Origin: Actinomycetes bacterium
GTDB taxonomy: Bacteria > Actinomycetota > Acidimicrobiia > Acidimicrobiales > Ilumatobacteraceae
Direction of reading: 5' to 3'
NCBI GenBank assembly: GCA_025358125.1
Contig: JANYKS010000026.1
Location: forward strand, 1 to 33,296
DNA: 33,296 nucleotides
Below the pieces are notes generated by a model. The model ran no database searches. It saw only the letters and a list, made by a program, of their open reading frames with translations, and had not been told where the DNA came from. Position 1 is the stretch's first letter, and each line of letters begins with the position of its first letter. Both the position numbers and the translations under genes were made by a program. Shown here in pieces: positions 8,837-16,187 of the stretch.

Positions 8837-9720
8837 CGCGGCCTCACAATACGCGCGGCGCGGTCGATCGCAGTCGCAACATCGCCGTTTGTCGGGAACA
8901 GCAACGCCCGGCCGACGACGAGGCCGCGAACGTTCGGCACGTCCATCGCTCTTTCCCAGGCGAGGAAGTCGGCCTCCGGGTCCGGGCCTGGCGAACCTCC
9001 GAGGATGAGCGCCGGCAGTGTCGTCGTTGCCAGCATCCGCGCAGGATCCTTGCTGGCGGGCACCTTGAGCCAGATGTGGGCCGAGGTGTTGCCGAGCCCG
9101 GCGCCGATGGCAACCGCGCGCAGCAACGCATCGTCATCGTCGAGGAGCTTCGCCTTGCCGGGCGCGACAAGGTGGTACGGCAACGGTTCGACCATGATCG
9201 GCAGACCGTGCCGGGCAAGGCCGCTGACCGCCTTCGCGCAGGCCTCGATCGTCGGCGCGGTGCCGGCATCGTCGTCGGCGATGCGCAGCAGGACCTTGCC
9301 GCCGTCGAGACCGAACTCGGCGATCGAATCCGGGTCGTATGCCGTCATTCGGTCGTCGAGTTCCCAGGCTGCACCCATGATGCCGCCCCGGTTCATCGTG
9401 CCGAACACGAGTTTGTTCTCGAGCGCGCCGAGCAATGCGAGGTCTTCGAGCACATCGGCGCTGCCGAGCACGCCGTCGCAGCCGGGGTGCTCGAGGGTGA
9501 CCAGGAGAGCCTCCAGCAGCCTGCGGCGGTCGGCCATGATGAACGGGTCGGAACCGACCCCCAGGGCGCCGCGCGATGTGTGATCCGCTGCGATGATGAA
9601 GAGCCGCCCATCGATGAGCAAGGGCCGGCGGGCGCGGTTTTTGAGCCGGGCGCGAGCGAGTGTCGGTTGGGTCGCGCGCTGCTCGAGCAGCGTCGCCCAG
9701 CGTTCGTCAGTGAGCAGCAT
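8833..9720 (-). CDS. Cgl0158-family (beta/alpha)8 aldolase (operon A)
   Basis: A 295-residue class I aldolase-like TIM-barrel protein, recognised as the actinobacterial family often labelled deoxyribose-phosphate aldolase or Cgl0158 family and usually found in iol clusters. Features visible are FIIAADHTSRG at about 41-51, the strand-lysine GGKVLLRI (K142), AHIWLKVP around 215-222 and the C-terminal phosphate-binding-like PNVRGLVVGRALLFP. The likely job, inferred from its place directly after iolC, is cleavage of 2-deoxy-5-keto-gluconate 6-phosphate (the IolJ step). Its start at 9720 overlaps the 3' end of iolC by 14 bases. A paralogue lies in the same position in operon B. Confidence 0.82.
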   Translation of the reverse strand: MLLTDERWATLLEQRATQPTLARARLKNRARRPLLIDGRLFIIAADHTSRGALGVGSDPFIMADRRRLLEALLVTLEHPGCDGVLGSADVLEDLALLGALENKLVFGTMNRGGIMGAAWELDDRMTAYDPDSIAEFGLDGGKVLLRIADDDAGTAPTIEACAKAVSGLARHGLPIMVEPLPYHLVAPGKAKLLDDDDALLRAVAIGAGLGNTSAHIWLKVPASKDPARMLATTTLPALILGGSPGPDPEADFLAWERAMDVPNVRGLVVGRALLFPTNGDVATAIDRAARIVRPR

Positions 9721-10666
9721 GAGTCGTCTCCATCAGTGCCTGGATGTCGTCGACGGTCGGCATGTCGTCGGCGCACATCAGCCTCGAAGCGACGATCGCA
9801 CCGGCGGCGTTGCCCGCCCGCGCGCTGTCGGCGAGGGACCAGCCGCTGAGCAGGCCATGGCACACCGCTCCCCCGAACGCGTCGCCGGCGCCGAGGCCGC
9901 ACATCACCTCGACATGGAACGGTGCGAGCCGCTCGCGCACCCCATCGGCCGTGGCGACGAGGACGCCGTCGCCGCCCATCTTGACGATGGCAGCGCTGAG
10001 GCCCCGCGCGAGCAGCCGCTCGGCGGCCTCTTCCGGATCGGTGCTGCCGACCGCGATCTCGCACTCGGTTCGGTTACCGATCGCGAGCGTGACCTTGTCG
10101 AGGACGGCATCGATCTCTTTCGTTGCCGCCGCCGGGCTACTCCAAAAATGCGGTCGCCAGTCCAGATCGAAGATCGTGTGCGTCAACCGCCCGCGCACGC
10201 CGAGCAACTCGTGCACCGTTGACCGGCTCGGCTCTTGCGACAGGCACGCAGCTGGGAACCACAGGATAGGAACGCTACGAACGACCCCGACGTCGACATC
10301 GTCGATCACGATGTTCATGTCGGGAGCCTTGGGCTCGCGGTAGAAGATGATCGTCGGATCTTCGGGCGTCTCGAGCTCGGCGAACGCAAGCGGCGTACGA
10401 AGCGACGGGTCGGTGCCGACGAAGCGGGTGTCGACACCGAACGTATCGGCGAGGGCGTTGCGGATGTAGCGCCCGAACGCGTCGTCCCCGACGCGAGTGA
10501 ACACGGCAGTGCGGTGCCCGAGCCGAGCGCACGCGACGGCAACGTTGGTCGCAGTGCCCCCGAGCGACTTGCGGAACGTGCGGACCTCCGCCAGTGGAAC
10601 GCCGAGCTGCTCTGCGTACAAGTCGACGCCGACCCGGCCGACGGTGAGCAGTTCGAGATCGGACAT
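9707..10666 (-). CDS. iolC: 5-dehydro-2-deoxygluconokinase (operon A)
   Basis: PfkB/ribokinase-family kinase that phosphorylates 2-deoxy-5-keto-D-gluconate. The 319-residue protein has the N-terminal substrate-binding glycine pair in LGGTATNVAVACARLG (about 36-50) and the C-terminal ATP/catalytic motif [10 protein letters not shown], with catalytic base D262. The start MSDLELLTVGRVGVDLYAEQ matches IolC proteins; an in-frame TTG two codons upstream is a weaker alternative. There are seven bases between the ATPase stop and this ATG. Unlike many proteobacterial IolC proteins it has no fused C-terminal aldolase-like domain; the separate aldolase gene follows instead. Confidence 0.93.
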   Translation of the reverse strand: MSDLELLTVGRVGVDLYAEQLGVPLAEVRTFRKSLGGTATNVAVACARLGHRTAVFTRVGDDAFGRYIRNALADTFGVDTRFVGTDPSLRTPLAFAELETPEDPTIIFYREPKAPDMNIVIDDVDVGVVRSVPILWFPAACLSQEPSRSTVHELLGVRGRLTHTIFDLDWRPHFWSSPAAATKEIDAVLDKVTLAIGNRTECEIAVGSTDPEEAAERLLARGLSAAIVKMGGDGVLVATADGVRERLAPFHVEVMCGLGAGDAFGGAVCHGLLSGWSLADSARAGNAAGAIVASRLMCADDMPTVDDIQALMETTHAAH

Positions 10667-10673
10667 GAGCAAA

Positions 10674-11453
10674 TCAACGGCCTTTCGACAGCTCGTGCTG
10701 GAGCGCCTCGAGCTCGGCCCCGCCCGACATGAGGCGGGTCAGTTCGGTGATCTCGATCTCGCTCTTGGCGAAGTCGCCGAGCGACTTGCCGCGGTTCAAC
10801 AGTAGGAACCGATCACCGACCGGGTAGGCATGCGAGGGGTTGTGGGTGATGAAGATCACACCGAGGCCGCGTTCGGCCGCAGCACGGATGTACTTCAGCA
10901 CGACGCCGGATTGACGAACGCCGAGCGCAGACGTGGGTTCGTCGAGGATCAGGACACGGGCGCCGAAGTAGACCGCGCGGGCGATGGCCACCGACTGGCG
11001 CTCGCCACCGGAGAGCGTGCCAACCGGCTGATCGATGTCACGAACGTCGATGCCCATCTTGAACATCTCTTCCTTCGCGGTCTTCCTCGCGAACGCCGAG
11101 TCCATCCACCTGATCGGACCGAGACCCTTCTTCGGCTCGGATCCCATGAAGAAGTTCCGCCACACCGACAACAGCGGCGCCAGCGCGAGGTCCTGGAACA
11201 CCGTCGCGATGCCCACCGCACGAGCGTCGCGGGGCGAACTGAACTCGACCGGCGAGTCATCGATCAGGCACTGCCCGGTGCTCGGGCGGTGCACGCCTGA
11301 CAGGATCTTGATGAGGGTGGACTTGCCGGCTCCGTTGTCGCCGAGCACACAGGTGACCTTGCCCGCTTCAACCGACGTGGAAATGTCTTCGAGCGCTGTG
11401 ACGTTGCCGAAGAACTTGGAGATGTGTTGCAGTTCGAGGATCTTGTCGGGCAT
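10674..11453 (-). CDS. Sugar/cyclitol ABC transporter ATPase (operon A)
   Basis: Energises import through the adjacent permease. The 259-residue protein is a single nucleotide-binding domain (the FrcA type, not the tandem RbsA type). It has Walker [10 protein letters not shown] (K44), the Q-loop VFQD (Q87), the signature LSGGERQ at 147-153, Walker B VLILDEP (E172) and the H-loop THN (H204). The start [16 protein letters not shown] at 11453 overlaps the permease stop (ATGA). The reading frame is open for another 1.9 kb upstream, but that portion is antisense-type low-complexity translation of the permease gene and is not real. A homologous ATPase is in operon B. Confidence 0.92.
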   Translation of the reverse strand: MPDKILELQHISKFFGNVTALEDISTSVEAGKVTCVLGDNGAGKSTLIKILSGVHRPSTGQCLIDDSPVEFSSPRDARAVGIATVFQDLALAPLLSVWRNFFMGSEPKKGLGPIRWMDSAFARKTAKEEMFKMGIDVRDIDQPVGTLSGGERQSVAIARAVYFGARVLILDEPTSALGVRQSGVVLKYIRAAAERGLGVIFITHNPSHAYPVGDRFLLLNRGKSLGDFAKSEIEITELTRLMSGGAELEALQHELSKGR

Positions 11454-13549
11454 CAGCGAGCCTCCTGAGCCTTCTTGCGGGTGTAGTTGTTGACGAGCAC
11501 GGCGATCAGCAAGACGGCGCCCTTGAACGCAAATCGGCCGTCGGAGTTCCAGTTGGCCGAGCCGATGCCGTTGTCGGACATCGCGATGATCAGCGCGCCG
11601 ACCGACGCGCCGACGACGGATCCGTAGCCGCCGGTGAGCAGATTGCCGCCGACCACCGCCGCGATGATGTACAGGAACTCCGAGCCGTCGCCCTGGCTCG
11701 CCTGGACCGAGGTGAAGCGGAGCAGCACCATCACGCCGACGAAGCACCCGACCAGCGAGACGGTCACAAACAGCGCCGTCTTGACCTTGGCGGCCGGCAC
11801 GCCGATGGCCCGTGCGGCCTCCTTGTTGCCGCCGACGGCGAAGATCCAGTTGCCCCACTTCGTCTTCGTCAGGACGAACGCGCCGACGAGGGTCACGATG
11901 ATCCACCACAGGATCGACATGCGGGTGACGCTGAAGGCCTGATTGGCGCCCGGCTTGACGTTCGACACGTTCGTGAAGACCACCCGGATCATGAGACCGA
12001 TCACGACAAGGGCGGCGCCACCGGCCACGAGCCGGCGACCGAGGCGATCGGCCCTCTCGTGCATTTCGCGCCGCTTCTGCAACCGGGTTTCCAGCAGGGT
12101 GTTTGCGGTCAGCGCAGTCGCGCCGATCAGCATCGCCGCGAACAGGCCGCTGCGGAACCGCACCGCGCCGGAGTCGTTGCGGACCACGAATGCGAGGGCG
12201 ACGATCGCGACGACCGCGACCGCACCGACCGCCAACTGCAACGTGACGCTGACCCTGCCGGCGGCGGCCCGCGCCCTCAGCAGCATCGACAACCCGAGTG
12301 CCGAGAGGGCCATCATCGCGATGGCCCGCAGGGCCTGGACGGTAGTGAGCTGGAACAACGCGAGCGACCCCGCCAACAGCAGCAGTCCAACGCAGGCGGC
12401 GTACAGCAACGTCTGGACCGGACGGTACCACTGGAAGCGTTCCCGCGTGCGGGGCCACATGTGGCGCATCGCGATCGCGACGCCGGTCAGGGCGGCGACG
12501 ACACCCACGACCACGCGCACCGAGCTGGGGAACCACCTGAGGATCTCGCGGCGCTCGTTGCGTTTCAGCACGAGCGGTGCGAGGGACGCCAGCGCGACGG
12601 AAACGACGCCGCCGATCACCAACATTCGTACGGTCGTCGGCACGGACCGGGCTGCCGATGCGCCGGCCTGGTCCGTGCGGGGTTGATAGCGGCTCGTCGC
12701 CAGCGCGACCACCGCGACGACGACACCGACCGCGGCGACGATGCCCCACAGTGCGTTGTTGGCGACTCCGTCGGTGCGGTGCAACATTGCGAAGCCGAGC
12801 CCTGCCGCCACGACGCCGACCGTGCCGACCGGAACGAACTTCGTGTTGAGCGCGCTGCGCCGGATGAACGACTGCTCGAGCAACCCGGTGATGAGCAGCG
12901 CGCCGCCGAGCAACACGAGGGAGAGGAAGACGACATCGCGGCCGGTGAAGTTGTTCGGCTTGTAGTCGTACGCGAAGAAACGGTAGAAGCCCTTGTAACC
13001 CTTGGCCGTGTCCACGCCGCTGACGGACACCTTGTGCTCGAGCCGCTTGGCGAGCACGAGCGTGACACCCTTGAGCACGAAAAACGTCGCAAGCGTCACG
13101 ATGAAGCTCGGCAGGCCGGTGCGATTCACCAGCGAACCGTTGAAGAACCCGATCGCGCCCGCAACGATGAAGGCTGCGCCGACCGCCATCCACATCGGCG
13201 CGCCGGTGCGCATGAAGTACTTCACCATCAGCCCGACCATGATGCCGGTGGCGCCGGTCATCACGCCCGACGAGAGGTCGAACTCGCCGCCGATCATCAA
13301 CAGCGCGACGACGACGGCCATGATGCCGAGTGGAGCGGCGGCGTCGAGCACGATCAGGGTCGTTGCGGCGGTACCGAACGTGCGGCCGTTGCCCCAAAAG
13401 AAGGCCCAGACCAGCACCGCTCCGATGATCGCGCCGATCTCGGGGGACACGAGCAAGCGCTGGATCGGGCCGCGATGCGCGATGCGTTCATCTGCCGTCA
13501 CCACCTTGGCGGGCTCGGCAGGCTTCTCTGCGACAGCGACTCCGCTCAT
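11453..13549 (-). CDS. Oversized RbsC-like ABC permease (operon A)
   Basis: Membrane subunit of a carbohydrate ABC importer (BPD_transp_2/RbsC family). The protein is 698 residues, about twice the usual 310-350. Residues ~30-170 carry the family N-terminal half, including [12 protein letters not shown] (84-95) and [17 protein letters not shown]. Residues ~545-690 carry the C-terminal half with [10 protein letters not shown] (571-580) and the [16 protein letters not shown] coupling region (629-644). Between them (about 172-545) is an insertion with roughly nine or ten hydrophobic segments alternating with Arg-rich loops. The ATG at 13549 has a GGGGG ribosome-binding site just upstream; the frame extends 11 codons further without support. 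The operon B permease has the same architecture. Confidence 0.88.
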   Translation of the reverse strand: MSGVAVAEKPAEPAKVVTADERIAHRGPIQRLLVSPEIGAIIGAVLVWAFFWGNGRTFGTAATTLIVLDAAAPLGIMAVVVALLMIGGEFDLSSGVMTGATGIMVGLMVKYFMRTGAPMWMAVGAAFIVAGAIGFFNGSLVNRTGLPSFIVTLATFFVLKGVTLVLAKRLEHKVSVSGVDTAKGYKGFYRFFAYDYKPNNFTGRDVVFLSLVLLGGALLITGLLEQSFIRRSALNTKFVPVGTVGVVAAGLGFAMLHRTDGVANNALWGIVAAVGVVVAVVALATSRYQPRTDQAGASAARSVPTTVRMLVIGGVVSVALASLAPLVLKRNERREILRWFPSSVRVVVGVVAALTGVAIAMRHMWPRTRERFQWYRPVQTLLYAACVGLLLLAGSLALFQLTTVQALRAIAMMALSALGLSMLLRARAAAGRVSVTLQLAVGAVAVVAIVALAFVVRNDSGAVRFRSGLFAAMLIGATALTANTLLETRLQKRREMHERADRLGRRLVAGGAALVVIGLMIRVVFTNVSNVKPGANQAFSVTRMSILWWIIVTLVGAFVLTKTKWGNWIFAVGGNKEAARAIGVPAAKVKTALFVTVSLVGCFVGVMVLLRFTSVQASQGDGSEFLYIIAAVVGGNLLTGGYGSVVGASVGALIIAMSDNGIGSANWNSDGRFAFKGAVLLIAVLVNNYTRKKAQEAR

Positions 13550-13583
13550 CAATCCCCCACAACGTATTTCACCGAAAGTCAAT

Positions 13584-13642
13584 TCTCCGAACCCCTCGGA
13601 GAGGAAATCACCGGGTCGGGGCCCCGCAGGACCCCGACCCGG
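13584..13642 (-). terminator. Hairpins between the binding-protein remnant and the permease (operon A)
   Basis: Two inverted repeats lie in the gap between the binding-protein stop and the permease start. One is an 11-bp stem CCGGGTCGGGG/CCCCGACCCGG (13611-13621 with 13632-13642, 10-base loop). The other is a 7-bp stem TCTCCGA/TCGGAGA (13584-13590 with 13596-13602). Neither is followed by a T-run, so they are more likely 3'-end-stabilising or attenuating hairpins than full terminators. Operon B has an even stronger hairpin at the same place. Confidence 0.6.
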
Positions 13643-13677
13643 ACGTGGCGACCCGTGGGCCGCTCACACTCGTGGAG

Positions 13678-13950
13678 TCAGCGGGTGCCCTTCGCGACGA
13701 GCGCCGCGACCGTTTCGACGTTGTCCTTGGTGATGAAGCCGGGACCCGTGTACACTGGTAGCCCGCCACCGACGGTGTTGGCGTTGGTGATGTTGAGGTA
13801 CAAGAACACGACCGCCAGGTAACCCTGCAGGTACTGCTGCTGGTCGATGGTGAACGCAGCCTTGCCGGCCTTGATGTCGGCGAGGATATCGGTCGACAGG
13901 TCGACCGAGCCGATGGTCACCTTGCGGCCCAGTTCGGCGGCAGCCAGGAC
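13678..13950 (-). pseudogene. 3' remnant of a sugar-binding lipoprotein gene (operon A)
   Basis: Only the last ~90 codons of a periplasmic-binding-protein gene remain. The frame reads LAAAELGRKVTIG, then FTIDQQQYLQGY, TGPGFITKDN and a final KGTR, and it aligns along its length with the last ~90 residues of the operon B binding protein (LRAAKDLGRKVTIG, FTVDQQQYLQGY, TGPGFVTKDN, QGTR). Homology stops at about 13950 and an in-frame TGA lies just upstream (about 13961-13964 on the minus strand). No signal peptide or lipobox is present. The 5' part, the operon promoter and possibly an iolE gene (which precedes the binding protein in operon B) have been lost to the mobile-element region beyond. A GTG at 13920 could start an 80-residue peptide, but that is unlikely to be functional. 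Confidence 0.85.
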
Positions 13951-14258
13951 AGTAAGGCTAGGTCAATGGGATGCGCTCCCAGCCACTCAAGAATCGGCTC
14001 GCTCAGCGTGTGGGCGATCCAGTAGTCGGCCTCGTCGGCCTGCGCTGACGAGACCGACAACGGATCGCCATGGGCTGCATCGTTTCGGGCCTCGCACCAG
14101 TCGCGAACGCGCAACCACTCGGCGCAACGCCACGAAACGTGATGATCACCCAGATCCTGAAGGACGTTCAAGCGGTCTCGGTCCTTCTTCGAGTCTGGAG
14201 AGACGAAGATAAGGGCACACGGGTCTCGCCCCTACGCAGAGATCGTTGTTGTTCTGAC
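13951..14258 (-). other. Unrecognised DNA with a gene fragment
   Basis: About 300 bases between the truncated binding-protein gene and the IS256-family end. A minus-strand frame is open from about 14230 to 13917 (core reading from a TTG at 14171: LQDLGDHHVSWRCAEWL, then WIAHTLSEPILEWLGAHPID). It has plausible protein composition, with many Trp, Asp and Glu, and no close start site, so it may be the tail of an unrelated gene brought in by a rearrangement. I do not recognise the family. No promoter or RNA gene is apparent. Confidence 0.35.
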
Positions 14259-14530
14259 CGCGACAGCGTCCCGTGAAGTGGTGGGAATCAGCGGTGTGAT
14301 TCCTGGTGGTCTCAGGTGATGGCGAGGATGCCGTCGTCTGGGACGTGGTCAGTATCGCGCGTCGGGTAGAGCTTGGCCATTGAGGCTTCGGAGAGGTAGT
14401 GGCGGTGGGTTGCCCAGTCGTCGTGTTGCCCGGCGGGCACGGCGCCGACGAGACGAACGATGGCACCGTTGTTGGGGAAGTTCTGCAGGACGTTGGTTCG
14501 TCGTTTGATCTCTTTGTTCAACCGCGCGAG
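14259..14530 (-). mobile_element. IS256-family transposase 3' end (remnant)
   Basis: The minus-strand frame from 14530 to the TGA at 14312 encodes LARLNKEIKRRTNVLQNFPN, followed by a stretch with RLVGAV, GQHDDW and YLSEASMAKL. This is the characteristic C-terminal end of IS256-family (mutator-type) transposases, whose full length is about 400 residues; here only ~73 residues survive. Downstream, around 14259-14286, the sequence CACCACTTCACGGGACGCTG resembles the right end of such elements. The upstream boundary at 14530/14531 coincides exactly with the predicted 3' end of a group II intron, so the intron appears to have inserted into the transposase gene and the 5' part was later lost. Confidence 0.82.
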
Positions 14531-14815
14531 GTAGGGATCGGGCCGGGGCGCGGTGTCGTCGTTTCTGACGGTCCGTTTCCCCGACCCGTACCTCCGAACC
14601 GGACGTGCGTGTTCCCACGCATCCGGCTCTCCGCAGGTTCGTGTCGTTGGTCAGGCGGCGGTGTTGGTTGCTCGTGGCCATGGTGTCGGGATCCTGTTGC
14701 CTCGGTAGAGGTAGCGGTGACCGCCACCTTGCCGATGTCGAACAGGACAACGTCGCCATCTGTTGGCCACCACCCTGGGAGGTAGCGGCAATGGCGAATG
14801 TTCCGTTCTTTGGCG
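14531..14815 (-). mobile_element. Group II intron 3' end with maturase C-terminus
   Basis: Minus-strand reading. At about 14815-14651 is the C terminus of an intron-encoded reverse transcriptase/maturase: NIRHCRYLPGWWPTDG, then VLFDIGKVAVT. After a one-base deletion at about 14710 it resumes in the next frame with RYLYRGNRIPTPWP. Downstream comes a canonical 34-nt domain V (14596-14629), then a domain VI-like pairing region, and the element ends at 14531 with ...CCCTAC. The reverse-transcriptase domain proper and the intron 5' end are missing, so it is a dead 3' fragment. Confidence 0.8.
14596..14629 (-). ncRNA. Group II intron domain V
   Basis: A 34-nt hairpin on the minus strand beginning GAGCCGGATGCGTG and ending CACGCACGTCCGGTTC, closed by a GGAA (GNRA) tetraloop. 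It has the length, the AGC catalytic triad near the 5' end, the bulged middle and the terminal GUUC pairing of group II intron domain V. The domain looks intact although the intron around it is truncated. Confidence 0.85.
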
Positions 14816-14952
14816 GTAGCAGTCGTTGATTTCGACGTCGTGCAAGGTCGCTGACGTCGTTGACCAGCCAGCGCCGCGCCCCCGGCGGCGAACAGGACGG
14901 CCATGGACGAGCCGCCGATTACGCTCACACCGCTGATCCCCAATCTCAATGA

Positions 14953-15021
14953 GGCGCCCGCCAGGATGGCGATCCGGGCGGGCGCCTTGATTCAAGCACC
15001 AAGAGGGAGGTGCTTGAATCA
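14953..15021. repeat. Double-hairpin repeat, copy 1
   Basis: Two adjacent perfect stems. The first is GGCGCCCGCC/GGCGGGCGCC (14953-14962 with 14977-14986, 14-base loop). The second is TGATTCAAGCACC/GGTGCTTGAATCA (14988-15000 with 15009-15021), a 13-bp stem with the 8-base loop AAGAGGGA. Similarity to copy 2 continues past the stems for about 45 bases (AACAGCAGCCGGATCACGGC versus TACAGCAGCTGGATCGCGGC). Confidence 0.8.
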
Positions 15022-15600
15022 CAACGTCGAACGTAACAGCAGCCGGATCACGGCACGCGGTGAACATGACTGGGAGGCGCGGATCTTGGCGGCAGCCGGG
15101 AGACTCTCCGGTCTCGGCGGGGGCGACAGCGCCAGCCCGCTTCGCCAAGCGTTGATAAACAGTCCCTCGTTCTGTTCTGCAGGAAAGCTGTGACGAAATC
15201 TGGTGATCGTCAGGGCGCTCAACCGATTAGGCGCGAGAGGGACAGGATGAACTACGACTGTGCAGTGAGCGCAATCGTTCCAGACGTCGCCGACACGAGC
15301 TGGATCGGCCGCGGTGCGACGACATCGAGCAGCTGCGGGCCGACGGTCCAGTGACCACCGTGTTGGTGGACCACGCGGGGGCACAACGGCACGCCGCTAC
15401 TTGAGAGAATTTCAGGTCGGAGGAGCGATCGGGCGGCTGTCGACATTCCACAGGCGACCGTTTCTCGATCGGGAACGTCGCGCACCGCCCGGCTCGCACT
15501 GACTCGAACACACGAGGACACCTGCGCGATCCTGTCGTGCCGGGCCCTCGAAGGTTGGGAGGTTGGCACGGATGCCCTGTTTGGGTCAACGTTCCACTAC

Positions 15601-15669
15601 GGCGCCGGCCAGGACCGGGATTCCGACCAGCGCCTTGACCAAAGTACCAAGAGGGCGGTACTTGAATCA
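15601..15669. repeat. Double-hairpin repeat, copy 2
   Basis: Diverged second copy in the same orientation as copy 1. The first stem is GGCGCCGG/CCAGCGCC (15601-15608 with about 15627-15634, one mismatch). The second stem is AAGTACC/GGTACTT (about 15642-15648 with 15657-15663) around the loop AAGAGGGC. In the core of the second stem, C-G in copy 1 (AAGCACC/GGTGCTT) is replaced by T-A in copy 2 (AAGTACC/GGTACTT), a compensatory double change. The outer part of the stem has three mismatches. Confidence 0.78.
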
Positions 15670-15794
15670 CGGCGGTGGACATTACAGCAGCTGGATCGCG
15701 GCACGAAGTGAACGGCGCTGTCGCGTTCTTCGTTCGGATGTCGGGTCGAGACAAGATCTGACGTTGACTCGATCGATTCATCGAAGCGAGTTCG

Positions 15795-16067
15795 TGGAAT
15801 CCGGCAGCGCCACACACCGGCTACTTGACATAGGTCTCGTCGACGAACGAGCGTCGCCCCAGGGCATGGCGACAACACTCTCGGGCGGCGTCGATCAGCA
15901 ACGGTGTGAACCGCTGCAGCCAACTCTGAGGCGTCACTTGCTCCACGTCGACGCCGCCTTCGGCAAGGAGTTTTTCCAGATCTCGACGAGAGGGGGTCGC
16001 AGACATCAACGCATCGCCAACACGTCACGTCCGGCGGGAACCGGAACCCAGCGAACCCTGACGACAA
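15795..16067 (-). mobile_element. IS6-family transposase fragment, decayed
   Basis: Minus-strand remains of the N-terminal third of an IS6-type transposase. The frame at 16067 reads SSGFAGFRFPPDV, the usual start region. A second frame carries VLAMR followed by TGA in place of the expected Trp. The third frame (16009-15821) reads RRDLEKLLAEGGVDVEQVT, then QRFTPLLIDAARECCRHALG and FVDETYVK, ending in a stop. After a one-base loss at about 15824 the next frame continues VAGVWRC, the expected sequence of the catalytic core. Homology ends near 15795. Two frameshifts and one nonsense change make it clearly inactive. FVDETYVK contains the first catalytic Asp of the DDE triad. Confidence 0.8.
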
Positions 16068-16187
16068 CTGGCCGGACAGGGCAACACGACGTGACGCTTT
16101 TCAGGCATCCCCGCCCGACCGCACGCCATCCTCCGACGGACAGTGCCTCCGACGATTCTGAGGCCGTGGCCGAGAGCGGTTTTAGCT

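Larger units (their letters stand above)
14816..15794. other. Unassigned remnant DNA with a duplicated hairpin unit
   Basis: Nearly 1 kb without a convincing intact gene. It contains two diverged copies of a double-hairpin repeat (listed separately at 14953 and 15601) about 650 bases apart. The longer open frames on the minus strand read through the repeats, giving two similar peptides (CRDPAAVTFDVVIQAPPSWC and CRDPAAVMSTAVIQVPPSWY), but that similarity follows from the repeat itself. The interval 15070-15560 shows no family I can name and no promoter I would defend. The region is probably composed of decayed insertion elements. Confidence 0.4.

Noticed and set aside
11454-13397. A long minus-strand frame continuous with the ABC ATPase (907 codons in total)
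   Set aside because: It is an alternative frame of the permease gene, Arg/Gly/His-rich and without domain features. The ATPase start at 11453 with an ATGA overlap is clear.
12059-13822. A 587-codon plus-strand frame opposite the permease
   Set aside because: Composition (very rich in Arg, Asp, Gln and His) is typical of antisense shadows in GC-rich genes; the minus-strand permease is well supported.
13955-13975. TTGACC on the minus strand at the junction as a new promoter for operon A
   Set aside because: No acceptable -10 box at 15-19 bases; not enough support.
14953-15669. Interpretation of the double-hairpin repeats as integron attC sites
   Set aside because: Spacing would suit gene cassettes, but the RYYYAAC and GTTRRRY core sites are not found around either copy, and no integrase is present.
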